This document shows, piece after piece, positions 46,324-54,764 of a DNA stretch of 64,000 nt; the first letter of the stretch is position 1, and every line of letters begins with the position of its first letter. The position numbers and the translations under genes are program-made. Source of the stretch: Luteitalea sp. TBR-22 (GTDB taxonomy: Bacteria; Acidobacteriota; Vicinamibacteria; Vicinamibacterales; Vicinamibacteraceae); contig NZ_AP024452.1 of assembly GCF_016865485.1 (NCBI RefSeq), forward strand, positions 124,001 through 188,000, given 5' to 3'. Under the pieces are notes generated by a model, which ran no database searches, was not told the origin of the DNA, and saw nothing but the letters and a program-made list of their open reading frames with translations.

Positions 46324-46351
46324 GGCGCGGTGGGGACACCGCACCCTACCC
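46324..46351. repeat. Palindromic intergenic repeat, family A (copy 2, inverted)
   Basis: On the minus strand this reads GGGTAGGGTGCGGTG-TCCC-CACCGCGCC, the same layout as 27449-27475 (GGGTAGGG plus a GCGGT/ACCGC stem). The yjbQ stop codon (46346-46348) lies inside it. Confidence 0.55.
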
Positions 46352-46777
46352 CTGCTCGTCGCCGATCACATGGACGACGACCGACCTGTTGTGCGGCACG
46401 CGCCGGTGTTCCCACAGGTAGATGCCCTGCCAGGTGCCGAGGCACAGGCGCCCGTCGGCGACGGGCACGCTCAGGTTGACCGTCGTGAGCGCCGTCCTGA
46501 CGTGCGCCGGCATGTCGTCGTCGCCCTCGGCCGTGTGGATGAACAGCGGATCGCCGTCAGGCACCAGGCGCGCGAAGAAGCGCTCGAAGTCGCGGCGCAC
46601 GTCGGGATCGGCGTTCTCCTGGATCAGGAGCGACGCCGAGGTGTGCTGGAGGTGCAGGGTGCACAGGCCCGTCCGGATGCCGGCCTGCGTGACGCGCGCC
46701 TGTACCTCGCGCGTGATGTCCGTGAAGCCCCGCGTGCGCGTGGCGACCTTCAGCGTGTCGAGTGATTGGCGGATCAT
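46346..46777 (-). CDS. yjbQ: YjbQ family protein (UPF0047)
   Basis: This 143-residue protein matches the YjbQ/UPF0047 family over its whole length: FTDITREVQARVTQAGIRTG at the start, then LHLQHTSASLLIQENADPDV, then HTAEGDDDMPAHVRTALTTV. The C-terminal RLCLGTWQGIYLWEHR is diagnostic. Some members have weak thiamine phosphate synthase activity; the true role is not settled. Its stop codon falls within a family A palindromic repeat, and family B repeats lie just upstream of its start, so the gene is bracketed by repeats. Confidence 0.93.
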   Translation of the reverse strand: MIRQSLDTLKVATRTRGFTDITREVQARVTQAGIRTGLCTLHLQHTSASLLIQENADPDVRRDFERFFARLVPDGDPLFIHTAEGDDDMPAHVRTALTTVNLSVPVADGRLCLGTWQGIYLWEHRRVPHNRSVVVHVIGDEQG

Positions 46778-46825
46778 CTGCTTGCGAGTGTAGCCGTCGC
46801 GCTGGCACGACGGTCAGTGTTGCTC

Positions 46826-46845
46826 GCGTCGGCCAAGGCCGACGC
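46826..46845. repeat. Palindromic intergenic repeat, family B (copy 2)
   Basis: A 20-bp perfect palindrome, GCGTCGGCC-AA-GGCCGACGC, sharing its 16-bp core with the palindrome at 27495-27514. It lies 48 bp upstream of the yjbQ start. Confidence 0.6.
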
Positions 46846-46852
46846 CTACACC

Positions 46853-46877
46853 CACCGACCAGGGCCGATGCCTCCAC
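46853..46877. repeat. Degenerate tandem copy of family B repeat
   Basis: Aligned with 46827-46851 this segment matches at 19 of 25 positions (for example GGGCCGATGCCTCCA against AGGCCGACGCCTACA), so it looks like an older tandem duplicate. It lies between the family B palindrome and the end of the esterase gene. Confidence 0.45.
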
Positions 46878-46900
46878 GCGAGCCGCCCCGCTGACGGTCT

Positions 46901-48181
46901 TCAGGGGCGCAGCTGCCTGTCCAGCCACGTGAACGCGTCGTCCTGCATCCGCTTGTTGAACTCGTGCGGCACGTCGTACCACATGGCCGTGAAGCGATCG
47001 GCGATGTTCGCCCGCCGGTAGACCTCCTCGATGCCGCGCACGGCGGCTTCCATGCCCGAGAGCGGGTAGAGACCGTCGCGGCGGCACTGCTGCACGAGGA
47101 GGGGGCGCGGCGCCGTCAACGTGGCCACGTCAGGCAAGTCGAGCTGACGGTAGAGCCCCGGCGGGAAGTGCACCCACGAGTGCGTGTCGACGTGCCGCTG
47201 CAGCATCGAGCGAATCGTCGACATGAAGCCGACGACGCAGCCGGCCGCGATGCGCGTGTCGAGCGCGGCCAGGAACAGCGAGCGCCAGCCGCCGAACGAC
47301 ACCCCCACGCAGCCGATCCGCGCCGCGTCGACCTCGGGCCGCGACGCCAGGTAGTCGACGGTGCGCATGTCGTCCCACGCGACGATGGCCGGCCAGCTCG
47401 TGCCGAGGACGGTCAGCGACTTGGCGAGCGTGGACTCCCTGGCCGCGCACACCCGGTTCAGGCGGGTGACGTCGTCGAGCGTGTACGCGGACCGCTCCCA
47501 GCCAGCGCCGAGGTCGCCGTCCATCAGCACCCGTCGCTCGCCGAACATGAACGCGTCGATGGTGATGACGACGTACCCGCGCTTCACGAGCGCGGTGGCG
47601 GTCGGCCGGCTTTCGTAGTTGTCGGCGTGGTACTTCACCATCGCCGGGTGGTTGCGGCCGAAGTCGATCACCTTCTCCTTGCCGAACAGGAACATGCCGC
47701 CATGGGAGTGCAGGTCGACGATGGCCGGGGCGCGTCCGCGGAGTCCCTTCGGGATGAACACGTAGGCCGGGACACGAAAGGCCGGTGTCGTCGAGAACAC
47801 CACCTTCTCCCGCACGTAGTCGGGCCCCTCGTACCTGTCGACGACCTCCGGCGCCGGATCGACGGCGGCCGGGCGGTAGTGGTAGCCATCGAGCACGAGC
47901 TGCCGGCCGTTCGCCACGAAGGCATCGATGGACGAGAACCGGCCGGAGAGGAACGAGGCCGGATAGCCAGGCGACGCGTCGAGGCGGCCGACCAGCTCGA
48001 AGTTCGAGCCGAGGTCCGCCCGAGTCGGGGCAAGGTCGCGCGGGAGGTCGCGCGGCGCCGCGCCTGCCGTGGCCGCGTCCTGCCTGGCCTCGGCGCGGCC
48101 GGTGAGGGCGGCCGCCGCTGGCGCGGCGACCATCGTGTCCATGAACCTGCGACGGCTGACCAGTGAGGCGCGCGGCATCAA
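46901..48181 (-). CDS. Tat-exported alpha/beta hydrolase (acetylxylan-esterase-like)
   Basis: This 426-residue protein has a twin-arginine signal (SRRRFMDTMVAAPAAAALTG). Its hydrolase fold has the triad: nucleophile in GVSFGGWRSLF, acid in QQCRRDGLYPLSGM, base in YDVPHEFNKRMQ. A strand-turn IPKGLRGRAPAIVDLHSHGG precedes. It resembles the secreted esterases annotated dienelactone hydrolase or acetyl xylan esterase. A GFMSTIRSMLQRHVDTHSW insertion lies after the nucleophile strand. The start may be either of two adjacent ATGs (48181/48178). A 62-bp heptamer array lies immediately upstream, in the position of its promoter. Confidence 0.87.
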   Translation of the reverse strand: MMPRASLVSRRRFMDTMVAAPAAAALTGRAEARQDAATAGAAPRDLPRDLAPTRADLGSNFELVGRLDASPGYPASFLSGRFSSIDAFVANGRQLVLDGYHYRPAAVDPAPEVVDRYEGPDYVREKVVFSTTPAFRVPAYVFIPKGLRGRAPAIVDLHSHGGMFLFGKEKVIDFGRNHPAMVKYHADNYESRPTATALVKRGYVVITIDAFMFGERRVLMDGDLGAGWERSAYTLDDVTRLNRVCAARESTLAKSLTVLGTSWPAIVAWDDMRTVDYLASRPEVDAARIGCVGVSFGGWRSLFLAALDTRIAAGCVVGFMSTIRSMLQRHVDTHSWVHFPPGLYRQLDLPDVATLTAPRPLLVQQCRRDGLYPLSGMEAAVRGIEEVYRRANIADRFTAMWYDVPHEFNKRMQDDAFTWLDRQLRP

Positions 48182-48192
48182 GGGACTATAGC

Positions 48193-48254
48193 GGGAGTCG
48201 GGAGTCGGGAGTCGGGAATCGGGAATCGGGAATCGGGAGTCGGAGTCGGGAGTC
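48193..48254. repeat. Heptanucleotide tandem array (gggaRtc)n
   Basis: There are nine consecutive units of GGGAGTC or GGGAATC: three GTC, three ATC, one GTC, one 6-bp unit and one GTC. It fills most of the 97-bp gap between the esterase start and the stop of the upstream PhnB-like gene. It may vary in copy number and affect esterase expression. Confidence 0.9.
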
Positions 48255-48278
48255 GCGCGCGAACCTGCCCGTCGGCAC

Positions 48279-48755
48279 TCAGCCGCGCCGGGCAGCGTCG
48301 ATCGCGGCGACGTCGATCTTCTGCATCGTCATCATGGCCGCGAACGCCCGCTTGCCCTCGTCGCCGCCCGCGGCGAGCGCCTCGCTCAGCGTCCGCGGCG
48401 TGATCTGCCACGACAGGCCCCACTTGTCCTTGCACCAGCCGCAGTCGCTCTCCTTGCCGCCGTTGCCGACGATCGCGTTCCAGTAACGGTCGGTCTCTTC
48501 CTGGTCGTCGGTGGCCACCTGGAAGCTGAACGCCTCCGATTGCTTGAACGCAGGGCCCCCGTTCAGGCCCATGCACGGGATGCCGAGCACCGTGAAGTTG
48601 ACCGTCAGGACGTCCCCCGCCTTGCCGCCAGGGAAATCGGTGGGGGCGCGGAACACCGCCGTCACGGCGCTGTCGGGGAACGTCGCGGCGTAGAACTGCG
48701 CCGCGCCGAGGGCGTCATTGTCGTACCAGAGGCAGATCGTGTTCTTGGCAACCAT
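48279..48755 (-). CDS. PhnB-like VOC protein
   Basis: The ATG at 48755 (AGGGAGAC upstream) gives 158 residues; in-frame sequence further upstream is shadow. It shows the PhnB/3-dmu-9_3-mt family pattern: ICLWYDNDALGAAQFYAATF at the start, then VNFTVLGIPCMGLNGGPAFK, SFQVATDDQEETDRYWNAIV and CGWCKDKWGLSWQITPRTL. Members are VOC-fold proteins of unknown function, often mis-annotated as ubiquinone methyltransferases. Likely cytoplasmic. It is upstream of the esterase gene but separated from it by the heptamer array. Confidence 0.9.
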   Translation of the reverse strand: MVAKNTICLWYDNDALGAAQFYAATFPDSAVTAVFRAPTDFPGGKAGDVLTVNFTVLGIPCMGLNGGPAFKQSEAFSFQVATDDQEETDRYWNAIVGNGGKESDCGWCKDKWGLSWQITPRTLSEALAAGGDEGKRAFAAMMTMQKIDVAAIDAARRG

Positions 48756-48926
48756 GCGTGTCTCCCTTGCTGGTGCGTCGCCTGCCGCCAACGGCCCGGC
48801 GCGCACGTCCTGCACCTTGCACTGGACCGGCGGGGCGAGGCCGAATCATCGGTCCACGTCCCGGCTGCCCCTCGTCCTTCGTGCGGTCCCTCGACTGGAC
48901 GACGTTGATCCAGCCGAGGACTGCTC

Positions 48927-49280
48927 GTGCGCCACCGATCCCGCCTGCTGCCGTGCCTGCTGGTCGCCCTGCTCGCCGGCTGTGCCGTCGTCGACAAGCT
49001 CTCCGGTGAGGGCGAGGCCAAGCGCATCCGGCGGGTCGGGACGTCGGCAGAGGCGCTCGTCCTCGGCATCGAGGACACCGGCGTGACCCTCAACGACAAC
49101 CCCGTCGTCGCCTTCCACCTCGAGGTGCGGCCCGCGGGCCGTGCACCGTACGAGGCGAGGACGCGCGGTGTGGTCGGGCGCCTCGACGTCCCGCGCATCC
49201 AGCCCGGCGCCGTGGTGCCCGTGGCCGTCGATCCGGCCGACCCGCAGCGGGTCGCGTTGCGGTTGTACCGCGATCGCTGA
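48927..49280 (+). CDS. Small lipoprotein, unknown function
   Basis: This 117-residue product starts at GTG 48927. The lipobox LVALLAGC (Cys about 19) predicts outer-membrane or periplasmic lipid anchoring. The rest is a small beta-rich domain: AEALVLGIEDTGVTLNDNPV and RLDVPRIQPGAVVPVAVDPA. The T-G-V-x-x-N-D-N-P-x-V pattern is shared with unnamed proteins of other bacteria, which have no assigned function. It is divergent from the PhnB-like gene and convergent with the ankyrin gene. Confidence 0.75.
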   Translation: MRHRSRLLPCLLVALLAGCAVVDKLSGEGEAKRIRRVGTSAEALVLGIEDTGVTLNDNPVVAFHLEVRPAGRAPYEARTRGVVGRLDVPRIQPGAVVPVAVDPADPQRVALRLYRDR

Positions 49281-49325
49281 CGAACCGGCCGGAAGCTTCT
49301 GACAGGCGCAGCGTGACGCCGCGGT

Positions 49326-50897
49326 TCAGGACGAGAGCGCGGCCTCCCTGGCCAGCGCCTGCAGCGCGTCGTGCGTGTGCTCCTGATGCGGCGCACCGTC
49401 GGGCGCCTGCCAGTCGACCGGCGACCCGGCCTCGATGAGCAGGCGCGCCACGGCGACGTGGTCCGCTCCCGGAGCCGCGTGATCCCGCCCCTCCGCGGCC
49501 CAGAGGAGCGGCGTGGCGTTGAAGGTCGGGTCGGTGGCGTGGACGTCGGCCCCCGCCGTCAGCAGCACGGCTGTCGCCGCCCGGCGTCCGGCCATCGCCG
49601 CACGGTGCAAGGGCGTCACGCCATCGCCATCGCGCGCCTCGACGGCGAAGCCGCACGCGAGCATCGCCTCGAGGGCCGGCACGTCGTCCTCCTCTGCCGC
49701 GCGATGCAGCAGTCGATGGTGCTCGGGGAGCAACTCGCTGGCCAGCGATGGCCGCGCCGCCAGCATGGCGCTGGCCTCGGCGCGGGCACCGCTGGCGCAG
49801 GCCGCGACGAAGCGGTCGAGAGGCGACAGCGTCTCGCCACCGCCGAGCGCCGCCAGTCGCGCCGCGATCGCGCCGCGGCCGTTGAGCGCCGCGAGGGCGT
49901 ATGCGGTGCGCCCGTCAGCACGTCGACGACGCGGGTCGGCACCGTGGGCGAGCAGCAGGTCGACCATCGCGACGTCCCATCGCCGGGCCGCGACATGCAG
50001 GGCCGTCTCCTGTTCGGCACCCACGGTCAGGTTCGGGTCGGCGCCGTGCTCGAGCAGCCAGCGCGGCCCGGTGGGGTCGGTCGCCCAGGTGAGCATGTAG
50101 GGCAGCGGCGGCACCGCGCGTGGACTGCCGTCGACGTCGAGGCCATGGCGGAGCAGGAGCTCGAGGACCGCGACGTTGCCGCCACCGCCGGCGATGTGGG
50201 CGGTCACCCCGTCGGTGGGGGTCGCGCCCGCCTGCAGCAGCGCCTCGGCGAGCGGGAGCGAGCCGACCACGCAGCACGCGCCCCAGAGCGCGGTGCGGGG
50301 CAGTTCCGGGTGCCAGTCCCAGTGGTACTCCGCATCGGGGTTCGCGCCCGCGGCACACAGCGCGCGCACCACGGCCACCAAACCTTCTTGCCGTACGGGC
50401 TGGTCGGCAGTCAGGGTGGTCTGGCACGCGTACAGCAGCGGCTCCCAGTCGCGTGGGCCACCCTTCCGCGTCGCGAGTCCCGGATCCCTGGCGAGCGCCG
50501 CACGCACGCGCGCTTCGTCGCCGAGGACGATCGCCGCGTGGACCGAGGACGACGCGATGGCCGGGTGCAGCGCGAGCAGGCGCTCGGCGCGAGCGCCCGC
50601 GCCACCGGTGGCCAGGCGCAGGAAGGCATCAGCCGCCTCCGCGAAGGTCAGCGTGCGGGCCTGCACCTCCTCGCGCAGGGCGCTCCAGGACGCCAGGCCG
50701 TGCTCGCGGGCGATGACCGACTGGGCGTCGTGCAGGGCGAGGTCGTCGGGGGAGGAAGGGGGCCGCCTGGCGAACGCAGGCAGCATGGCGAAGCGCCGCA
50801 GCGCCTCGACATCGCCGGCTCTTGCGTCGCGGAGGAGCGACTTGGCCTGCTGCTTGAGGTGTTCGAGATTCGGGCGATCGGGGAGCGGGCGCGGCAC
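49326..50897 (-). CDS. Ankyrin-repeat protein with N-terminal helical domain (paralogue of the gene at 6932)
   Basis: The GTG at 50897 has GGAGGT 7 nt upstream; the 523-residue product starts VPRPLPDRPNLEHLKQQAKS. An in-frame extension further upstream has no support. The helical N-terminal module (LLRDARAGDVEALRRFA ... IAREHGLASWSALREEVQA) matches the one in the protein at 6932-8449. Then follow about ten ankyrin repeats (ETALHVAARRWDVAMVDLLL, GVTPLHRAAMAGRRAATAVL). There is no signal peptide. It is probably a cytoplasmic protein-binding factor. The shared module suggests both proteins recognise related partners. Confidence 0.85.
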   Translation of the reverse strand: MPRPLPDRPNLEHLKQQAKSLLRDARAGDVEALRRFAMLPAFARRPPSSPDDLALHDAQSVIAREHGLASWSALREEVQARTLTFAEAADAFLRLATGGAGARAERLLALHPAIASSSVHAAIVLGDEARVRAALARDPGLATRKGGPRDWEPLLYACQTTLTADQPVRQEGLVAVVRALCAAGANPDAEYHWDWHPELPRTALWGACCVVGSLPLAEALLQAGATPTDGVTAHIAGGGGNVAVLELLLRHGLDVDGSPRAVPPLPYMLTWATDPTGPRWLLEHGADPNLTVGAEQETALHVAARRWDVAMVDLLLAHGADPRRRRADGRTAYALAALNGRGAIAARLAALGGGETLSPLDRFVAACASGARAEASAMLAARPSLASELLPEHHRLLHRAAEEDDVPALEAMLACGFAVEARDGDGVTPLHRAAMAGRRAATAVLLTAGADVHATDPTFNATPLLWAAEGRDHAAPGADHVAVARLLIEAGSPVDWQAPDGAPHQEHTHDALQALAREAALSS

Positions 50898-51080
50898 GTA
50901 CCACCTCCATGCCTTCTCCTGCGGTTCGCAAGCAGGGGGCACGGTTGTGGACGACCGGCCTCGGGGACTGCATCGACCGTGGGCTTGGCCCTTCGCGCGA
51001 ACCCGCAGGCGCCGGGGAGCGCCTGCCGACAGCGTAGGAGCGACCCGGGCCCGGGTCAAGGTCAGCCCAGGGAAGTGAAA

Positions 51081-51121
51081 GCCGGACGGGCGAGCGGACT
51101 CGTTCGCTCGCGCCGCCCGGC
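51081..51121 (-). terminator. Hairpin downstream of the OsmC gene
   Basis: GCCGG pairs with CCGGC on the outside and GCGAGCG with CGCTCGC inside, around an 8-nt loop, beginning 8 bp after the OsmC stop. The RNA end on the minus strand continues CTTTCACTT, a weak U-rich tail. It is a reasonable intrinsic terminator. Confidence 0.55.
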
Positions 51122-51128
51122 GGGGGCC

Positions 51129-51713
51129 TCACAGGCGCATCCGTTCGACGATGACGGGCACGGGACGGCACACCGTGTTGCACACCGGCGAGTGGGCTTT
51201 CGCGAAACCGATGAGCTCGTCCAGCTCGGCCTCCGTGGCATTCTTGGCCCGCACGTCCATCTCGATGCGGATGCCCTCGTAGCCCGCCGGGACGTCGGCG
51301 AGCGCCAGCAGGCCCTGCAGGTCGATCGTGCCGGTGAGGCGCGTCCGGATCGACTCGAGCTCGATGCCTCGTGCGGTGGCGTGGAGCACCGTCGTGGTGG
51401 TCACGCACCCGGCGAGCGCGTGCAGCAGGAACTCCACCGGGTTGGCGCCCTCGTTACGCCCGAGCAGCACCGGCGGCTCGCCGTTGGTGAACTCGAAGGC
51501 CACCGTTCGCGAGGTGTCCTCGGCGCCGGCGCCGCGGAAGTCCTGGATGGTGGACCGATTCTCGCCGCCGGTCACCCAGCGGTTGCGGGCGCGGAACTCG
51601 AACTGCGCCAGCGCGGGGTCGGCCTTGAGCGCAGCGACCGTGGCGGTCATGCGGGCGACGTCGAGGCCGTTGCGTTCGACCTGGGGGATGGCGGGGGACA
51701 TCGTGCTGGCCAT
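51129..51713 (-). CDS. OsmC family protein (peroxiredoxin-like)
   Basis: The ATG at 51713 has GAGGAG upstream; the product is 194 residues. The two peroxidatic cysteines of the OsmC/Ohr family are in LHALAGCVTTTTVLHATA and SPVCNTVCRPVPV. Surrounding motifs are PPVLLGRNEGANPVEFLLHA and EGIRIEMDVRAKN. It belongs to the YhfA-like/OsmC group that reduces organic peroxides with a thiol donor. It is divergent from the GlxA-type regulator (147-bp spacer), which may control it. A hairpin follows the stop. Confidence 0.9.
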   Translation of the reverse strand: MASTMSPAIPQVERNGLDVARMTATVAALKADPALAQFEFRARNRWVTGGENRSTIQDFRGAGAEDTSRTVAFEFTNGEPPVLLGRNEGANPVEFLLHALAGCVTTTTVLHATARGIELESIRTRLTGTIDLQGLLALADVPAGYEGIRIEMDVRAKNATEAELDELIGFAKAHSPVCNTVCRPVPVIVERMRL

Positions 51714-51860
51714 GGAACTCCTCGTTTCCCGTCGCTGGCGCGGGCGTGATGCCCGGGGCGCCGCGACGATGGAGCGACGATATCGGGCGCACGGGCCGCC
51801 GGTAAGAGGACGCCGTGCCAGAAACAGGCCGTTCGTGCCACTTCGCGCGAGGACACCGCG

Positions 51861-52904
51861 ATGCCGCAGTCGACGCCGCTCGAGACCCTGATCGTCGCCA
51901 TCCCGGAGACCGCCGGGTCGGCCCTCTACGGCATGGTGGACGTGCTCAGCGCCACCGGCAGCGTGTGGCACACGCTGACCCGGACGCCGACCGACGCGCC
52001 GCCGTTCCGCGTGCGGATCGTCAGCCCGTCACGAGATCCGTTCAGGTGCGGTTACGGGATTCCCGTCGAGCCGCACGCGGCGATCGACGAGATCGTCCGC
52101 GCCGACCTGGTCATCGTGCCCGAGCTGTGGCTGGGCCCCGACGAGCACCTGAAGGGGCGCTACCCGGCGTTGCGTGACTGGATGCGCGCGCGTCATGCCG
52201 ATGGCGCGCACCTGTACTCGGCCTGCTCCGGCGCCGTGCTGCTGGCCGAGACGGGGCTGCTCGACGGCCGCGACGCGACCTCGCACTGGGGCTATCAGGA
52301 GCTGTTCCGGCGCGAGTACCCGCAGGTGCGGTTCCATCCCGAGCCGAACCTGTGCTTTGCCGACGCCACGGGGCGGATCGTGACCGCCGGCGGGACGACC
52401 TCGTGGCACGACCTGGCGCTGCACATCATCGCGCGGCACGCCAGTCCCGGCGAGGCGCTGCGCATCGCGCAGGTGTACCTCCTCAAGTGGCACGACGAGG
52501 GCCAACTTCCGTACGAGCCGCTGGTGCGGGCCGGCAGCCACGGGGATGCGCTGGTTCGGACGTGCGAGCGCTGGCTCGCGCAGCACGGGTGCGAGCCCGG
52601 CGCGGTCGCCGGCGTCGTGGCGCACGCCCGCGTGCCCGAGCGCACCCTCAAGCGTCGCTTCAAGGCGGCGACCGGCATGGCGATCATCGACTACGTGCAG
52701 AACGTCCGCATCGAGGCCGCCAAGCGGCGGCTCGAGACGACCGACGAGCCCGCCGACGAGGTGGGATATGCCGTCGGCTATGAGGATCCGTCGTTCTTCC
52801 GGCGGCTGTTCAAGCGGAAGACGGGCGTGACGCCGGCGCGGTACCGTCGCGTGTTCCAGCCGGTCCAGCGGGCATCACCGATCGCCGGCCGACGTCGAGC
52901 CTGA
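51861..52904 (+). CDS. GlxA-family transcriptional regulator (DJ-1/PfpI domain + AraC HTH)
   Basis: This 347-residue protein has an N-terminal class-I amidotransferase-like/DJ-1 domain (residues 8-200) with the nucleophile-like Cys in LYSACSGAVLLAETGL. The C-terminal AraC DNA-binding domain has two HTH motifs: VPERTLKRRFKAATGMAIID and PADEVGYAVGYEDPSFFRRL. The DJ-1 part in GlxA regulators usually senses a ligand rather than acting as a protease. It is divergent from OsmC and 46 bp upstream of the FKBP gene in the same direction. Confidence 0.93.
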   Translation: MPQSTPLETLIVAIPETAGSALYGMVDVLSATGSVWHTLTRTPTDAPPFRVRIVSPSRDPFRCGYGIPVEPHAAIDEIVRADLVIVPELWLGPDEHLKGRYPALRDWMRARHADGAHLYSACSGAVLLAETGLLDGRDATSHWGYQELFRREYPQVRFHPEPNLCFADATGRIVTAGGTTSWHDLALHIIARHASPGEALRIAQVYLLKWHDEGQLPYEPLVRAGSHGDALVRTCERWLAQHGCEPGAVAGVVAHARVPERTLKRRFKAATGMAIIDYVQNVRIEAAKRRLETTDEPADEVGYAVGYEDPSFFRRLFKRKTGVTPARYRRVFQPVQRASPIAGRRRA

Positions 52905-52950
52905 GCCTGGGCAAGTCCGGCTCCGGAGGCGCGATGGTACCGTGGTGCGC

Positions 52951-53319
52951 ATGATTGCTGCGCCTTCCGATGTCGCCGCGCCGCCCGCCGACGCCACCAT
53001 CACCCCGAGCGGCCTTGCCACTCGCCAACTCGTGCCCGGCACGGGCACGACCCATCCCGGCCCCCGATCCCGCGTCCTGGTCCACTACTCGGGCTGGACG
53101 ACCGACGGGAAGATGTTCGACAGCTCGGTCGCCCGCGGCGAGCCGATTGCCTTCGGCCTCTACCAGGTGATCTCCGGCTGGACCGAAGGCGTGCAACTGA
53201 TGGTCGAGGGCGAGAAGCGCCGCTTCTGGATCCCCGAGAACCTCGCCTACGGTGGCCGCCCCGGAGCGCCTGCCGGCATGCTCGTGTTCGACGTCGAGCT
53301 CATCCGCATCGAGTCCTGA
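52951..53319 (+). CDS. FKBP-type peptidyl-prolyl cis-trans isomerase
   Basis: The product is 122 residues from ATG 52951; GTGs at 52942/52945 are alternatives. A single FKBP domain is visible: VLVHYSGWTTDGKMFDSSVA, GEPIAFGLYQVISGWTEGVQ and IPENLAYGGRPGAPAGMLVF, with the hydrophobic pocket residues Tyr, Phe, Asp, Trp and Tyr in place. There is no signal peptide, so it is probably cytoplasmic, acting as a protein-folding helper. It follows the GlxA-type regulator by 46 bp. Confidence 0.92.
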   Translation: MIAAPSDVAAPPADATITPSGLATRQLVPGTGTTHPGPRSRVLVHYSGWTTDGKMFDSSVARGEPIAFGLYQVISGWTEGVQLMVEGEKRRFWIPENLAYGGRPGAPAGMLVFDVELIRIES

Positions 53320-53408
53320 GCGACGCATCCTCGCCCGTGCGTTAACGGACGCCGTCGCCTGTCGTCCTTCCTGACCATCGGGACGTCCCCGGGGAACGAG
53401 GAGGATCG

Positions 53409-54764
53409 ATGGAGGTGTGGAAGCCGATGGCGGTGGGTCTGGCGCTGATCGCCGTACTGAGAGGTGCGCCGACCCAACCCGTCACCCAGGGCGGCACCCT
53501 CAGCGCGGCTGCCGCCATGCTGGCCAGTCGTGCGGCCCACACGACCACCAGCCTCGCCGATGGCCGGGTGCTCGTCGTCGGGGGATTCACCGATCGGGCC
53601 GCACGGCCCGACGTCGAGTTCTACGAACCGAGTCGTCGCCGCTTCGTGGCCGGTCCACGCATGCAGGCGGTGCGGCACAGCCACACGGCCACGCGCCTGC
53701 GCGATGGTCGGGTGCTGATCGCCGGCGGCTACGGTGAGGGTGGACAGACGCTGGCCAGCGCCGAGATCTTCGATCCGCGCCGCAACGTCTTCACGCCGGT
53801 GGGCGCGTTGCACACGGCACGCGCCAACCACGTGGCCACGCGACTCGAGGACGGCCGGGTGCTGCTGGTCGGCGGCCTCGGCCGTGACTGGACCTACCTG
53901 GCGAGCGCCGAGCTCTTCGATCCTGCCTCGGGCACGTTCGCGTCGGTCGCGCCGATGTCGGTGCCGCGCGAGGGCCACGCCGTCGCCCTGCTCGCCGATG
54001 GCCGCGCGCTCGTCGTCGGCGGCCACGACGGGCCGCGTCGCAATCTCACGCTGCACCGGACGGCGGAGATCTTCGACCCGCGGACACGCACGTTCAGCCC
54101 GACGGGAATGATGACGGTGCGGCGTCACAAGCACGATGCCGTCCGGCTCGGCGATGACCGCGTGCTCGTGACGGGCGGATCGGACGAGCGCGACGGCGAG
54201 GGCGCGTACGCCTCGACCGAGGTGTTCGACCCCGCCACCGGCACCTTCGCGGCCGGCCCGTCGATGCGTCGGGCCCGCTACAAGCACCTCGGAAGTTCCA
54301 CGGTCCTGGGCGACGGCCGAGTGCTGATCGCTGGCGGGAGCGAGGTCGCCGAGCTGTTCGACCCGCGAACCCGAACCTTCACCGAGGTGCCCGCCTCGTC
54401 GAGCCTGACCGGCCTGTTCTCGGCGGTGGCCCCACTCGACGACGGAGGCGTGCTCATCAGCGGCGGGTACGGACCCGGCCGGGCGCCGGCCCGCGCCGCG
54501 TGGATCTACACGCCGCCGGCGCGCGGCTCGCGCCACACGACGCGCGCGATGGCCTCGGCCAGCGCCCACGCCACCAGCGCCCCAGCGCCGACCGCCGCCC
54601 ACAGCTCCAGCGGCAGCGAGGCGTCGCCCAGCATCGTCGACACCACCGGCACGGACGCGGCCAGCACCTGGACGGCCACGCCGCCCGCCACCGCGGCGTG
54701 GAGCCACGGGTTGGGCAGCGGGCGCAGCGACGTGTGCCTGGCTGGGTACGTCAGCAGGAGCTGA
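53409..54764 (+). CDS. Kelch-repeat protein with an antisense-overlapping C-terminal tail
   Basis: This 451-residue protein has a short hydrophobic N-terminus (about 7-17) that may be a signal peptide, and six or seven kelch blades, each with a D-G-R-V-L-V-x-G-G core (SLADGRVLVVGGFTDRA, RLRDGRVLIAGGYGEGG, LLADGRALVVGGHDGP). The propeller is complete near residue 370. The last ~80 residues are Ser/Ala/Thr-rich ([19 protein letters not shown]). They exist only because the frame continues antisense to the ATPase gene for 259 bp. The original stop may have been lost. It may be secreted and bind a glycan or protein. Confidence 0.82.
   Translation: MEVWKPMAVGLALIAVLRGAPTQPVTQGGTLSAAAAMLASRAAHTTTSLADGRVLVVGGFTDRAARPDVEFYEPSRRRFVAGPRMQAVRHSHTATRLRDGRVLIAGGYGEGGQTLASAEIFDPRRNVFTPVGALHTARANHVATRLEDGRVLLVGGLGRDWTYLASAELFDPASGTFASVAPMSVPREGHAVALLADGRALVVGGHDGPRRNLTLHRTAEIFDPRTRTFSPTGMMTVRRHKHDAVRLGDDRVLVTGGSDERDGEGAYASTEVFDPATGTFAAGPSMRRARYKHLGSSTVLGDGRVLIAGGSEVAELFDPRTRTFTEVPASSSLTGLFSAVAPLDDGGVLISGGYGPGRAPARAAWIYTPPARGSRHTTRAMASASAHATSAPAPTAAHSSSGSEASPSIVDTTGTDAASTWTATPPATAAWSHGLGSGRSDVCLAGYVSRS

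Noticed and set aside
48193-48254. CRISPR array
   Set aside because: The 7-bp units repeat directly with no spacers, and there are no cas genes.
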